Below are positions 7,957 to 16,403 of a DNA stretch of 64,000 nt, one piece after another. The stretch comes from DASXVX01 sp036504075. Its GTDB lineage: Bacteria > Bacillota > Sulfobacillia > Symbiobacteriales > Symbiobacteriaceae. Every line of letters begins with the position of its first letter. Within the stretch, counting starts at the first letter, position 1. Both the position numbers and the translations under genes were made by a program. The stretch covers positions 62,001 to 126,000 of the forward strand of contig DASXVX010000013.1 of NCBI GenBank assembly GCA_036504075.1, written 5' to 3'. The notes under the pieces are model-generated. The model made no database searches and was not told the DNA's origin. It saw only the letters and a program-made list of their open reading frames with translations.

Positions 7957-8737
7957 CCCCCTCCGGCACGAACGCCACCGCCCGGCACCAACCGGCGCTG
8001 GCCTTGGCGATCTTCACCGGCAGGCAGGAGACCCAGAAGCCGTGCGGGCGGGGAAGCAGGTCAAGGTTGGCCAGCTTTTCGATCTGGCAGTACTCCCGGG
8101 TGATGCCCGCAAAGTGCGACGGCCAGATGTAGGCGCCGTCCCCGGACTTCCGGTAATCGGCGATCATGTTGGCGAACGGGCGGTCCAGCGTGTACGCATC
8201 GATGCCAATCACCCGGACACCCTGCTCCACCAGCCAGAGCGTACTTTCCCGGCCCAGGCCGGGCTGCTGGAAGTACGTGGGGCTGTCAAGCCGCTTGTCG
8301 GCGCCGGTCTGAATCAGGACGATATCGAGCGGCTTGAGCTGGTACTGGATTTGGTCGAGCGCCGCCTGCAAGTCGGCGATCGTAATGAACTCCCCGGGCG
8401 CCTTGTGGCGCATGTCCAGCACCACGCCGGGGGCCATGCACCATTCCAGCGGCACCTCGTCGATGGTGCGGGCCGGCTTCCCTTCGGATGTGGCGCCGTA
8501 GTGATACGGTGCATCCACATGGGTCGCCGTGTGCGTCAGCGCCTGGACCTCTTCCAGCGCCCAGCCTTCGCCGTGGGACCAGACCAGGTCCTCCGGCTTC
8601 ACGCCGAAGTATTGCTGCATCTGGGCCAGCCCTTCGCCAGCATGCCCGGTGTAGTGAATCTTCGCCGGGACGGGTTCGGAGACGGCCATGTGCTCCAGCG
8701 GCACGCTCAAGTCAACCATCCGGAAGTTGGGGAACAT
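7943..8737 (-). CDS. Cyclase-family metal hydrolase (kynurenine formamidase-like)
   Basis: A 264-residue protein of the cyclase/arylformamidase family, metal-dependent amidohydrolases. The hallmark HTATHVDAPYH motif is present, as is the family's N-terminal MVDLSVPLEH. I chose ATG 8737 because GGGAG stands at the right distance; a TTG ten codons earlier would need a poorer site. It overlaps the MBL-fold gene, and the two may act on one small amide or ester substrate. There is no tryptophan-catabolism gene nearby, so kynurenine formamidase itself is unproven. Confidence 0.85.
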   Translation of the reverse strand: MFPNFRMVDLSVPLEHMAVSEPVPAKIHYTGHAGEGLAQMQQYFGVKPEDLVWSHGEGWALEEVQALTHTATHVDAPYHYGATSEGKPARTIDEVPLEWCMAPGVVLDMRHKAPGEFITIADLQAALDQIQYQLKPLDIVLIQTGADKRLDSPTYFQQPGLGRESTLWLVEQGVRVIGIDAYTLDRPFANMIADYRKSGDGAYIWPSHFAGITREYCQIEKLANLDLLPRPHGFWVSCLPVKIAKASAGWCRAVAFVPEGDGFH

Positions 8738-8931
8738 CAGCATCTCTCCCTTGCTAATCTGATGCAATGTTTAGAAGTAAAAGCGAAAAATCCTGCCTGA
8801 CACCGTAAAGTGTGAGCGGGGGCGATCCAGTCGCAAAAACCCGGCTAAACGGCGATTTCGCGCATAAACTCACACCAGAAGCAGGAACAGGCAGAATCCC
8901 GTCGAAATACAGGCACACCAACAGAAAGTCT

Positions 8932-9008
8932 CCCGCAATTCCGGGGGAACGAGCAACGTTGCTCTCTACCACCTGTACCTTCAGGCGGGGAGGGCTTTCT
9001 TTGTTTCC
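8932..9008 (+). promoter_or_regulatory. Probable EutV (ANTAR) antitermination leader of eutS
   Basis: GAGC (8951-8954), six-base loop AACGTT (8955-8960) and GCTC (8961-8964) form a small hairpin whose loop has A at position 1 and G at position 4, the ANTAR target consensus. The 3' arm GCTC is also the start of a long terminator arm, 8961-8975, which pairs with 8982-8995 around loop TACCTT with two small irregularities and is followed by TTTCTTTGTTTCC. The two structures exclude each other, as in eut attenuators. A companion hairpin at 8932-8945 exists but its loop (CAATTC) does not fit the consensus. Confidence 0.75.
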
Positions 9009-9035
9009 GAGGACCTTACGAGGGGCGGGAACGAC

Positions 9036-9374
9036 TTGGACGACAAGCAGCGCATCATTCAGGAGTTCGTACCGGGCAAACAGGTCACGCTGGCCCATGT
9101 GATTGCCAACCCGGTGCAGCAACTGTACGAAAAGCTGGGACTCGAACCTGCCGGCGCCATCGGCATTCTCACGCTGACCCCCAGCGAGACCGTTATGATC
9201 GCCGCCGACCTGGCGACGAAGGCGGCCGACGTGGAGATCGGCTTTTTGGACCGGTTCACCGGGGCGCTGGTGATCACCGGCCAGGTGGCCGACGTGGAAA
9301 CCTCGGTCCGGGCGATCGGCGACTTCCTCTCCCGCACGCTGGGCTACGCCATTTGCCCGGTCACCAAGTCATGA
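9036..9374 (+). CDS. eutS: Microcompartment shell protein EutS
   Basis: A 112-residue, circularly permuted single-BMC-domain shell protein that forms bent hexamers in the ethanolamine microcompartment wall. The N-terminal IIQEFVPGKQVTLAH and the segment GAIGILTLTPSETVMIAADLATKAADVEIGF are typical of EutS/PduU. Start TTG 9036 has a GAGGGGCGGG site upstream. It is the first gene of the locus, preceded by the attenuator leader, and its stop overlaps the eutP start as ATGA. Confidence 0.95.
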   Translation: MDDKQRIIQEFVPGKQVTLAHVIANPVQQLYEKLGLEPAGAIGILTLTPSETVMIAADLATKAADVEIGFLDRFTGALVITGQVADVETSVRAIGDFLSRTLGYAICPVTKS

Positions 9375-9844
9375 GTGCGGCCCGCAAGATCGTGCTGATC
9401 GGGCCGATCCGGGCCGGCAAGTCGACCCTGCTCCGGGCGCTGGAAGGACTCAGCGGGCCGGCCCGCAAGACCCAGGCCATCTCCTACACCAAGCTGGCCA
9501 CGGACACCCCCGGCGAGTACCTGGAGAACCCCCTGTACTACCGGGTGCTGGTGCCCAGCGCCATGGAAGCCCGCTGGGTGCTGCTGATCCAGGACGCCAC
9601 TTCGCCCCGCAATCATTATCCGCCGAACTTCGCCCGGGCCTTTCCCGGCAAATCGGTCGGCATTATTACCAAAATCGACGATCCCCGGGCCGACGTGGAG
9701 CGGAGCCGCCGGTTCTTACAGGCCATCGCCCTGACCGGGCCGATCATCGCCGTCTCCAGCGTCACCGGAGCGGGACTCTCGGAACTCCGAGATCTGCTGG
9801 GGTTGGTCGAGCCCGAACCACCGGCAGAAGCCCCGCAAAGTTAA
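9371..9844 (+). CDS. eutP: EutP/PduV-family P-loop GTPase-like protein
   Basis: A 157-residue small P-loop NTPase of the EutP/PduV family. The Walker A motif is GPIRAGKS at residues 11-18, and ITKIDD matches the (N/T)KxD base-recognition motif. Relatives are linked to microcompartment positioning, and Salmonella EutP has reported acetate-kinase activity; which role applies here is unknown. The start at ATG 9371 overlaps the eutS stop. A longer frame from 9353 runs into eutS and is not needed. A short AT-rich stretch (about 9880-9920) separates it from the sensor kinase gene and may hold a promoter. Confidence 0.9.
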   Translation: MSAARKIVLIGPIRAGKSTLLRALEGLSGPARKTQAISYTKLATDTPGEYLENPLYYRVLVPSAMEARWVLLIQDATSPRNHYPPNFARAFPGKSVGIITKIDDPRADVERSRRFLQAIALTGPIIAVSSVTGAGLSELRDLLGLVEPEPPAEAPQS

Positions 9845-10002
9845 AACACGAAAAACCAACACGATGCAGGTAGTTCATATTCGAGCAGCGAAATTTACTT
9901 ATAAGATATAACAATACCCTGCGAATCTGGGCGCCGTTCGACAAATCCCAGCGTGCGGGAAGAGCCGGGGCGTCTTTTTGCATCTCGGGGGGGACGCACG
10001 GC

Positions 10003-11487
10003 GTGCTGACCCAGCAAAGGGACCTGAGCGTGCGGCGGCTGTGCGAAGCGAACACGCCGCTCACGGCGGCGGAGATTGGACGCATCGAACGGCTGGCTAA
10101 CAGCCTGCCGCTCTTCGCTGAACTGGCCCAGGCCGATGTGTTTATCGACTGTCCCACCCGAAACCCGGACATCGCTATTGTGGTGGCGGAGGCGAACCCG
10201 CCGGCCGGCCGGTCGCTGTACCTGGCGCCGGTGGTCGGGGAGCTGGCCTTGCGGGAGAACGAGCCCGGCGTGCTGGAGACGCTCTCCACCGGCCGGCCGA
10301 CCCCGGGGCGCCGGGGTGTCACCCAGGAGGGCCGCCCGGTGCGGCAATCCGTCGTGCCGGTGCGGAGCGACGACGGCCGGACCATCGGCGCCCTGATCAT
10401 GGAGCAGGATATTTCGGAGCAGCTGAAGCAGGAAGCGCAGGTGGGTCTCCTCTCCGAGACCACCGAGCGGTTGACCGAGACGCTGCTCTCCATGGCGATG
10501 AAAGTCCAGACCCTGCCGTCGCTGCTACAGGAGGGACTGCTGATTCTGGATCCCGAGGGCCGGGTTTCCTACGCCAATCAGACGACGCTCCGGTTCCTCC
10601 AGGACCTGGGCGGGCCGGACGATCCCGTGGGGCGGGCGGTCACGGAGCTCCCCCTGGGCTATTTGGCCGGCGACCTGGCGGAATCGAAAGTGATCAGCCG
10701 GGAACTGCAGGCGGCCTGCGCCTCGTTCCAACTGCGGGCCATCCCCATGGTCTACCAGCAGAAGGCGGTCGGGCAGATCATATTGCTCCGGGACATCACC
10801 GAGATCCGGGTCAAGGAGAAAGAACTGATGATCAAGTCGGTGGTGATCAAGGAGATCCACCACCGGGTTAAGAATAATCTGCAGACCATCGCCAGCCTGC
10901 TCCGGCTGCAAGCCCGGCGCATCGAGAACCCCGAACTGCGCCGGATTTTCGGGGAGTCGATCAACCGCATCGCCTCCATCGCCACCGTGCACGAGGCGCT
11001 CTCCAAGGGCGGCATCGAATTGGTGGACCTCCGGCAGGTGACCGCCGACATTCTCCGGCTGATTCGCGGCGGCATGCTCCACCCGGACCGGGCGATTGCC
11101 ATCGAAATCCGGGGCGAGCGGCTGATCATCCGCTCCGATAAAGCCACTTCGGTTGCGCTGATCATGAACGAAGTGGTGCAAAACGCCATCGATCACGCTT
11201 TCGCCGGCATGGAATCGGGCTGGATCGAAGTCGCCCTCGCTGAAGAGGGGGACGTGATTCAAGTGACCGTTACCGACAATGGCGTCGGTCTGCCGGCGGA
11301 GTTCAACTCACAGGCATCCGGGCACCTCGGCCTGCAAATCGTGCGGACGCTCGTCGAACATGACCTCAAGGGCACCCTGGAAATCTGTACCACCGCCCGC
11401 GGGGGGACGGAGGTCGCAATCCGGTTCCCCAGGACCGAAGGAGAGACTCGTTATGCTGGAAGCGACCTTGCTCTTGGCCGAGGATGA
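10003..11487 (+). CDS. eutW: Ethanolamine sensor histidine kinase EutW-like
   Basis: A soluble 494-residue sensor kinase, cognate to the ANTAR regulator downstream. An N-terminal H_kinase_N-type sensing region (about 1-140) is followed by a PAS-like domain, then the HisKA_2 box KEIHHRVKNNLQTIASLLRLQ with the phospho-accepting histidine at about residue 286, then an ATPase domain with N box (MNEVVQNAIDHAF) and G1/G2 boxes (DNGVGLP, GHLGLQIV). This matches EutW, which responds to ethanolamine and phosphorylates EutV. Start GTG 10003. Its 3' end overlaps eutV by 35 bases. Confidence 0.92.
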   Translation: MLTQQRDLSVRRLCEANTPLTAAEIGRIERLANSLPLFAELAQADVFIDCPTRNPDIAIVVAEANPPAGRSLYLAPVVGELALRENEPGVLETLSTGRPTPGRRGVTQEGRPVRQSVVPVRSDDGRTIGALIMEQDISEQLKQEAQVGLLSETTERLTETLLSMAMKVQTLPSLLQEGLLILDPEGRVSYANQTTLRFLQDLGGPDDPVGRAVTELPLGYLAGDLAESKVISRELQAACASFQLRAIPMVYQQKAVGQIILLRDITEIRVKEKELMIKSVVIKEIHHRVKNNLQTIASLLRLQARRIENPELRRIFGESINRIASIATVHEALSKGGIELVDLRQVTADILRLIRGGMLHPDRAIAIEIRGERLIIRSDKATSVALIMNEVVQNAIDHAFAGMESGWIEVALAEEGDVIQVTVTDNGVGLPAEFNSQASGHLGLQIVRTLVEHDLKGTLEICTTARGGTEVAIRFPRTEGETRYAGSDLALGRG

Positions 11488-12031
11488 GCCGATCACCCGG
11501 ATGGATTTGCGGGAGATGCTGCAGGAGCAGGGCTACCAGGTCGTCGGCGAGGCCGGCGACGGCTGGGAGGCGGTGCAGCTGGCCCGGCAACTGCGGCCAA
11601 CGCTGACGCTGATGGACATCAAAATGCCCCGGCTCGACGGCCTTGTGGCCGCCCAGAAGATCATCGACCAGGGGCTGTCGACGGTGATTCTGCTCTCTGC
11701 CTACAGCCAGAAGGATCTGGTGGAGAAAGCCCAGCGGGCCGGTGTCGCCGGCTACCTGGTGAAGCCGGTCCGGGAGTCGGAGCTGATTCCGGCCATCGAA
11801 ATCGCCCTGGCCCGCCAACGGCACATCGCCCGGCTGGAGCAGGAGGTCATGGCCGCCCGGGAGGAGCTTTCGGCCCGCAAGACGGTGGAACGGGCCAAAG
11901 GAATCCTCATGGAGACCTACGGCTGGAGCGAAGATGTGGCCTACCGCTGGCTGCAGCGGCAGAGCATGAACCGGCGGGTGACCCTGGACCACCTGAGCCG
12001 GGAGGTCATCGGGAAAGCGATAAGAGAATAA
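11453..12031 (+). CDS. eutV: ANTAR response regulator EutV
   Basis: A 192-residue RNA-binding antiterminator. The receiver domain has the acidic pocket LLLAEDE and phospho-acceptor Asp55 in TLMDIKMP. After a coiled linker, the ANTAR domain covers about residues 132-185 (KTVERAKGILMETYGWSEDVAYRWLQRQ). EutV proteins bind paired hairpins with six-base AnnGnn loops and stop terminators from forming. Two such candidate sites exist in this window, one before eutS and one directly after this gene before eutM. ATG 11453 follows GAAGGAGAG. Confidence 0.95.
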   Translation: MLEATLLLAEDEPITRMDLREMLQEQGYQVVGEAGDGWEAVQLARQLRPTLTLMDIKMPRLDGLVAAQKIIDQGLSTVILLSAYSQKDLVEKAQRAGVAGYLVKPVRESELIPAIEIALARQRHIARLEQEVMAAREELSARKTVERAKGILMETYGWSEDVAYRWLQRQSMNRRVTLDHLSREVIGKAIRE

Positions 12032-12036
12032 CTTGT

Positions 12037-12095
12037 GGGCAACGAGGCCCGACCGCACCCCGGCATGGGAGTGCGGCCGGGCCGTTATTGTTTTC
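12037..12095 (+). promoter_or_regulatory. Probable EutV (ANTAR) antitermination site between eutV and eutM
   Basis: GGGC (12037-12040), loop AACGAG (12041-12046, A1 and G4 as required) and GCCC (12047-12050) form the ANTAR-type hairpin. GCCC is also part of the 5' arm of a strong intrinsic terminator: 12046-12058 pairs with 12071-12083 with one wobble or mismatch, followed by GTTATTGTTTTC. Only one of the two structures can exist. Binding by EutV would let transcription continue into eutM and the enzyme genes. Confidence 0.78.
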
Positions 12096-12130
12096 TAACG
12101 ACTATCTAATTGACGAGGAGGAGTATTCAC

Positions 12131-12418
12131 ATGGCTGAAAACCAGATCGCGCTCGGTATGATCGAGACCAAGGGCCTGGTGGCTGCGATCGAGGCGGCGG
12201 ACGCGATGGTGAAGGCTGCGAACGTTCACCTGATTGGCAAAGAGCATGTCGGCGGCGGTCTCGTGACCGTGATGGTGCGGGGCGACGTGGGTGCCGTAAA
12301 GGCCGCTACTGATGCCGGTGCGGCTGCTGCCCAGCGGGTTGGCGAACTGATTTCCGTTCACGTGATTCCGCGTCCCCATGGCGACGTGGAAGTGATTCTG
12401 CCGAAGGCGAAGGCATAG
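12131..12418 (+). CDS. eutM: Major hexameric shell protein EutM (BMC-H)
   Basis: A 95-residue single BMC-domain protein, the main tile of the microcompartment facets. It has the classic IALGMIETKGLVAAIEAADAM start, and GGGLVTVMVRGDVGAVKAATDAG in the middle encloses the pore loop. GAGGAGGAG precedes ATG 12131 at good spacing. It is the first gene after the second attenuator, so its expression should depend on EutV. Confidence 0.97.
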   Translation: MAENQIALGMIETKGLVAAIEAADAMVKAANVHLIGKEHVGGGLVTVMVRGDVGAVKAATDAGAAAAQRVGELISVHVIPRPHGDVEVILPKAKA

Positions 12419-12427
12419 TCCGGTTTC

Positions 12428-13870
12428 ATGGCTGGACAGGGCGAAGTGCTGACCAGCGTCGGCATTGACGTTGGCACAGCGACTACCAAGCTGATTTTCA
12501 GCCGGCTGCGGTTCCGCAACCTCGGCATGGGGCTGGGGGTGCCGCGGGTCAGGCTGGCGAGCCGGGAGATCCTCTGGCGGAGCCAGGTGCAGGAGACCCC
12601 GGTTGAAGGGGACCGACTCCTGGCCGGACGGCTCCTGGAGTTCCTGAACCGCGCTTATGCTGAGGCGGGCATCGACCCGGCGGCGGTGGGCAGCGGCGGG
12701 GTGATCATTACCGGGGAGGCGGCCCGCAAGGAGAACGCCCGGACGCTTTTAGATGAACTGAGCAAAGCGGCGGGCAACTTTGTCGTGGCGACCGCCGGGC
12801 CGCATCTGGAAGCGATTATTGCCGGGCGGGGCTCCGGTGCTTCGGCCCGCTCCGAGCAGGTCGGGGGTACCGTCGCCGGGGTGGATATTGGCGGCGGGAC
12901 GACAAACATCGCGATTTTTCGGAACGGACACGTGCTGGACACCTGTTGCCTGAACCTGGGCGGCAAGGCGCTCCGGCTGGACCCGGCCACCGGGCAGATT
13001 CGCCGGATTACGCCGGCGGCCCGCACGGTGCTGTCGGCCCGGGGGATGCAGCGGTCCGAAGGGCAGGCGCTGGACCTTTCTGCCATCCGGCGGACGGGTG
13101 AGGCCCTGGCGGATGCGATTGCCGGGGCGCTGGTCCCGGAGCCGCTCCCGTCGGGGGCCACCGGCGTGTACGACGGGCACCCGCTGGGCGGTGGGTATCA
13201 CCTGGCCGAAGTGCTGGTTTCCGGGGGCGTGGCCAACGACCTTTACGACCCGGAGCCGGCTACGCTGGAGGCGGCTCTGCGGCACGGCGACATCGGCCCG
13301 GCCCTGGGCTGGGCGCTTCGGCAGGCGCTGGAGTCCCGGGGACTCCGGGTGGGCCGGCCCAAGGAGACGACCTTTGCGACTGTGATCGGCGTGGGCGTGC
13401 ACACGTTGAACCTGAGCGGCTCCACCATTCGGGTCGGCGATGCGGGCCTGTTGCCGCTGCGGAATCTGCCGGTCATCCGGCCGTTCCCGGCGGCGGCGCC
13501 CAACGACCCCGGCGAGTGGGCCCGCACGCTCTCCCGGCATCTCTCCTGGCAGGACCCGGAGGGGGCGGTGGCCGTAGCGGTGGGTCCGCTGGGCGACATC
13601 TCCTACGACGGCCTCAGCCGGGTGGCGCAAGGCATCCGGGATGGCATGGCGGCCTACCTGCAGCGGGGACTGCCGCTGGTGGTGGTGGCCGAGCAGGACG
13701 TGGCGTCCGGCCTGGGGCTGCTGTTGGGTGCGGCCAGGAATTTGATTCCCAACTTGATTACCATTGATGAACTCTCAGTGGCGGACGGCAATTTCATCGA
13801 CATCGGCCGGCCGCTGTACGACGGCACGGTCGTGCCGGTGGTAGTAAAAACCCTGGTCTTCTCTGCTTAA
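12428..13870 (+). CDS. eutA: Ethanolamine ammonia-lyase reactivating factor EutA
   Basis: A 480-residue actin-like ATPase-fold chaperone that frees damaged cobalamin from ethanolamine ammonia-lyase so that fresh adenosylcobalamin can bind. Phosphate-binding motifs appear as GIDVGTATTKLIFS near the start and VAGVDIGGGTTNIAIF near residue 150. Full-length for the family. It lies 9 bases after eutM and ahead of eutB, the gene of its target enzyme. Confidence 0.93.
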   Translation: MAGQGEVLTSVGIDVGTATTKLIFSRLRFRNLGMGLGVPRVRLASREILWRSQVQETPVEGDRLLAGRLLEFLNRAYAEAGIDPAAVGSGGVIITGEAARKENARTLLDELSKAAGNFVVATAGPHLEAIIAGRGSGASARSEQVGGTVAGVDIGGGTTNIAIFRNGHVLDTCCLNLGGKALRLDPATGQIRRITPAARTVLSARGMQRSEGQALDLSAIRRTGEALADAIAGALVPEPLPSGATGVYDGHPLGGGYHLAEVLVSGGVANDLYDPEPATLEAALRHGDIGPALGWALRQALESRGLRVGRPKETTFATVIGVGVHTLNLSGSTIRVGDAGLLPLRNLPVIRPFPAAAPNDPGEWARTLSRHLSWQDPEGAVAVAVGPLGDISYDGLSRVAQGIRDGMAAYLQRGLPLVVVAEQDVASGLGLLLGAARNLIPNLITIDELSVADGNFIDIGRPLYDGTVVPVVVKTLVFSA

Positions 13871-13900
13871 GAATAGACGCCCGGCGGGCACGGCCCGTCA

Positions 13901-13991
13901 CGGGCGACCCCCTCGTCGCGGCGGGGCGACTATTCCTGAAATGATTCTCGCTGCGCTGCGAATCCTGAACTGCCGCCCCGATGCTCCTCGG
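13901..13991. repeat. R1 dispersed intergenic repeat, copy 1 (short form)
   Basis: Contains the family core ATGATTCTCGC(T/C)GC from about 13941, then CTGCGAATCCTGAACTGCCGCCCCGATGC and the CTCCTCGG end, but lacks the middle GTAGGCGAAGTATGTCG segment of the other copies. It lies in the eutA-eutB gap. A terminator-like GC hairpin with a TTTT run follows at about 14015-14042. Confidence 0.75.
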
Positions 13992-14066
13992 GGTTCATCC
14001 CGGATGGGCCGGCGCCGGGCTTCGCCCGCAGACCGGGTTTTGGTTGGATGTGGAGGAGGAGTGAGA

Positions 14067-15431
14067 ATGAGACTTGCGAGTAGCCTGGGCGGGCACTCCT
14101 TCCAGTTTAAAGACCTGCGGGAAGTCATGGCCAAGGCGAACGAGGAGAAATCGGGCGACCAGCTGGCCGGGATCGCTGCGGCGTCGGTGGCCGAGCGGGT
14201 GGCCGCCAAGTCGGTGCTGTCCGGCATTACGCTGGGCGAAATCCGCAACAACCCGCTGATTCCGCCGGAGACGGACGAGGTCTCCCGGGTAATCGAGGCA
14301 CAGGTCGACGAGGCGGAGTACCGCCCGATCAAAGACTGGACGGTCCGGCAGTTCCGCGAATGGCTGCTGGACATCAAGACCCGCCCCGGCGACATCGCCC
14401 GGGCGCGGCGGGGTCTCACCAGCGAAATGGTGGCCGCGACCTGCAAGCTGATGTCGAATCTCGACCTGGTTTACGCAGCGGCGAAGATGCGGGTGCCGGC
14501 GACGGCCAACACGACCATCGGCCTGAAGGGCACGCTGGCGGCCCGGCTGCAGCCGAACCACACCACGGACAGCGTGGCGGGCATTCTGGCCTCCACCCGG
14601 GCCGGCCTCTCCTACGGCATCGGCGATGCGGTGATCGGCGTCAACCCCGTGAACGACACGGTGGAGTCGGTCACGCACGTGCTGTCCGCCCTGGATGAGT
14701 TCGTGCAAGAGTGGGAGGTCCCGACGCAGATTTGCGTGCTGGCGCACGTTTCGACAATGATTCGGGCCGCGAGCGCCGGGGCGCCGTTCGGGCTGATCTT
14801 CCAGTCCCTGGCGGGCACCCAGATGGGCAACGAGGCGTTTGGCATCGAGGTGAAGATGCTGGACGAGGCTTACGTCATCGCCCGGGAAAAGGCGAAGGTG
14901 GCCGGTCCGAACGTGATGTACTTTGAGACCGGGCAGGGTTCCGAGTTGTCCGCCGATGCCCACAAAGGCGTGGACCAGGTGGTGCTGGAGGCCCGCTGCT
15001 ACGGCCTGGCCAAGCGGTATAATCCCTTCCTCGTCAACACGGTGGTGGGCTTCATCGGGCCGGAGTATCTCTACGACTCCAAGCAGGTGCTGCGGGCGGG
15101 CCTCGAAGACCACTTCATGGGCAAGCTGACCGGCATCTCCATGGGCGTGGACACTTGCTACACGAATCATATCGAGGCGGACCAGAACGACCTGGAGAAT
15201 CTCGAAGTCCTGCTGACGGCCGCCGGGTGCAATTACTTCATGGGGCTGCCCCAGGGCGACGATGTGATGCTGAACTACCAGTCCAGCGGCTTTCACGACA
15301 CGGCGGCGCTGCGGGAGATTTTCGGCCTGCGGCCGGCGCCCCAGTTCGAAGTGTGGTGCGAAAAGCTGGGGATTCTGGCGGACGGCAAGCTGACGGAGCG
15401 GGCGGGCGATCCGACGATTTTCTTCAAGTAG
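14067..15431 (+). CDS. eutB: Ethanolamine ammonia-lyase, large subunit
   Basis: A 454-residue catalytic subunit of the adenosylcobalamin-dependent lyase converting ethanolamine to acetaldehyde and ammonia inside the shell. The sequence follows the EutB family throughout (TTIGLKGTLAARLQPNHTTDS, AHVSTMIRAASAGAPFGLIFQS, MGVDTCYTNHIEADQND, NYFMGLPQGDDVMLNYQS). ATG 14067 has GGAGGAGGAG upstream. The preceding R1 repeat occupies the gap to eutA. Its partner subunit EutC follows after 12 bases. Confidence 0.98.
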   Translation: MRLASSLGGHSFQFKDLREVMAKANEEKSGDQLAGIAAASVAERVAAKSVLSGITLGEIRNNPLIPPETDEVSRVIEAQVDEAEYRPIKDWTVRQFREWLLDIKTRPGDIARARRGLTSEMVAATCKLMSNLDLVYAAAKMRVPATANTTIGLKGTLAARLQPNHTTDSVAGILASTRAGLSYGIGDAVIGVNPVNDTVESVTHVLSALDEFVQEWEVPTQICVLAHVSTMIRAASAGAPFGLIFQSLAGTQMGNEAFGIEVKMLDEAYVIAREKAKVAGPNVMYFETGQGSELSADAHKGVDQVVLEARCYGLAKRYNPFLVNTVVGFIGPEYLYDSKQVLRAGLEDHFMGKLTGISMGVDTCYTNHIEADQNDLENLEVLLTAAGCNYFMGLPQGDDVMLNYQSSGFHDTAALREIFGLRPAPQFEVWCEKLGILADGKLTERAGDPTIFFK

Positions 15432-15443
15432 GGGGTGCCGGCT

Positions 15444-16286
15444 GTGCTGAACGAGAGCGAACTGAAAGCGGTCGTGTCAGAAGTACTGGCCGGCCTCGGC
15501 TACCGGGTGGAGGGGCCGATTCCGCCCGCGGAGACGAAGGCGGATGAGCCCCGGGTCACCGGGACGAACTGGCAGAACCCGGAGGCCATGAAGGAGATGC
15601 TGACGACGACGCCGGCCCGCATCGGCATCGGGCGGGCGGGTGCCCGCTACGACACGGAGGCGTGGCTGAAGTTCCGGATGGACCACGCTGCGGCCCGGGA
15701 CGCCATTTTCCACGAGATCGGCGACGAGTTCGTCGAGAAGCTGGGCGCCGTGCCGGTGACGACGATGACCCGGGACCGGCATGAGTACCTGCTGCGGCCG
15801 GACCTGGGACGGCGGCTGGATGAGGCTTCGGTGGCGCTGCTGCGGGAGAAGTGCGTGGGTTCGGCCCGGGTGCAGATCGTGGTGGTGGATGGCCTGTCGG
15901 GGATCGCGGTGGAGCGGAACGCCATGGACTTTATCCGGGCCTTTTCGGACGGGCTGAAGCTGAACGGGATCGCCGGGGCGGGGACGATGGGCACGCCGAT
16001 CTTCGTGCGCAAGGGCCGGGTGGCGATCATGGACCACATCGGCGAGACGTTGAAGCCTGAACTTATTGTGGAACTGGTGGGCGAGCGGCCGGGACTGGTG
16101 ACGGATGAGTCGATGAGCGCTTACTTCTGCTACGGGCCGAACTTGAAGGCGATCGAGTCGGACCGGACGCTGATATCGAACATTCACCGCGGGGGGATTC
16201 CGCCGGTTGAGGCTGGCGCCCATGCGGCGAATCTCGCTGCGAAGATCCTGGCGGCGAAGGTTAGCGGGGTTAAGCTGGGGTTGTAG
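15444..16286 (+). CDS. eutC: Ethanolamine ammonia-lyase, small subunit
   Basis: A 280-residue small subunit that, with EutB, forms the adenosylcobalamin site. Family stretches include PARIGIGRAGARYDTEAWLKFRMDHAAARDA, VVVDGLSGIAVERNA and LVGERPGLVTDESMSAYFCYGPN. Of two in-frame GTG codons (15435, 15444), the second fits the GGGGGTG site better. The variable N-terminus may act as the enzyme's shell-targeting tail, as for other EutC proteins. It is followed by a long repeat-rich gap. Confidence 0.97.
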   Translation: MLNESELKAVVSEVLAGLGYRVEGPIPPAETKADEPRVTGTNWQNPEAMKEMLTTTPARIGIGRAGARYDTEAWLKFRMDHAAARDAIFHEIGDEFVEKLGAVPVTTMTRDRHEYLLRPDLGRRLDEASVALLREKCVGSARVQIVVVDGLSGIAVERNAMDFIRAFSDGLKLNGIAGAGTMGTPIFVRKGRVAIMDHIGETLKPELIVELVGERPGLVTDESMSAYFCYGPNLKAIESDRTLISNIHRGGIPPVEAGAHAANLAAKILAAKVSGVKLGL

Positions 16287-16331
16287 CCTTCCTTTGGCCT
16301 CCCTTCCTTTGGCCGATCGTGGGGCTTTTGC

Positions 16332-16403
16332 GACCCCGCACTGTCCGAGGGCCGCTTCGTCGGGTTGCGGGTGACCCCGCACTGTCCGAGGGCCGCTTCG
16401 TCG
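16332..16403. repeat. 31-bp perfect direct repeat, two units
   Basis: The units at 16332-16362 and 16373-16403 are identical and 41 bases apart start to start. The second merges with the left end of R1 copy 2. Confidence 0.85.

Noticed and set aside
8768..9035. A cobalamin riboswitch before eutS, expected because EutBC needs B12
   Set aside because: No B12-box (GCCACTG) or related aptamer core was seen; the structure present fits ANTAR antitermination.
13871..14066. A third ANTAR site in the eutA-eutB gap
   Set aside because: The nearest candidate stem (CCGG around 14020) has a five-base loop, and the terminator-like sequence there is not clearly overlapping, so the pattern is not met.
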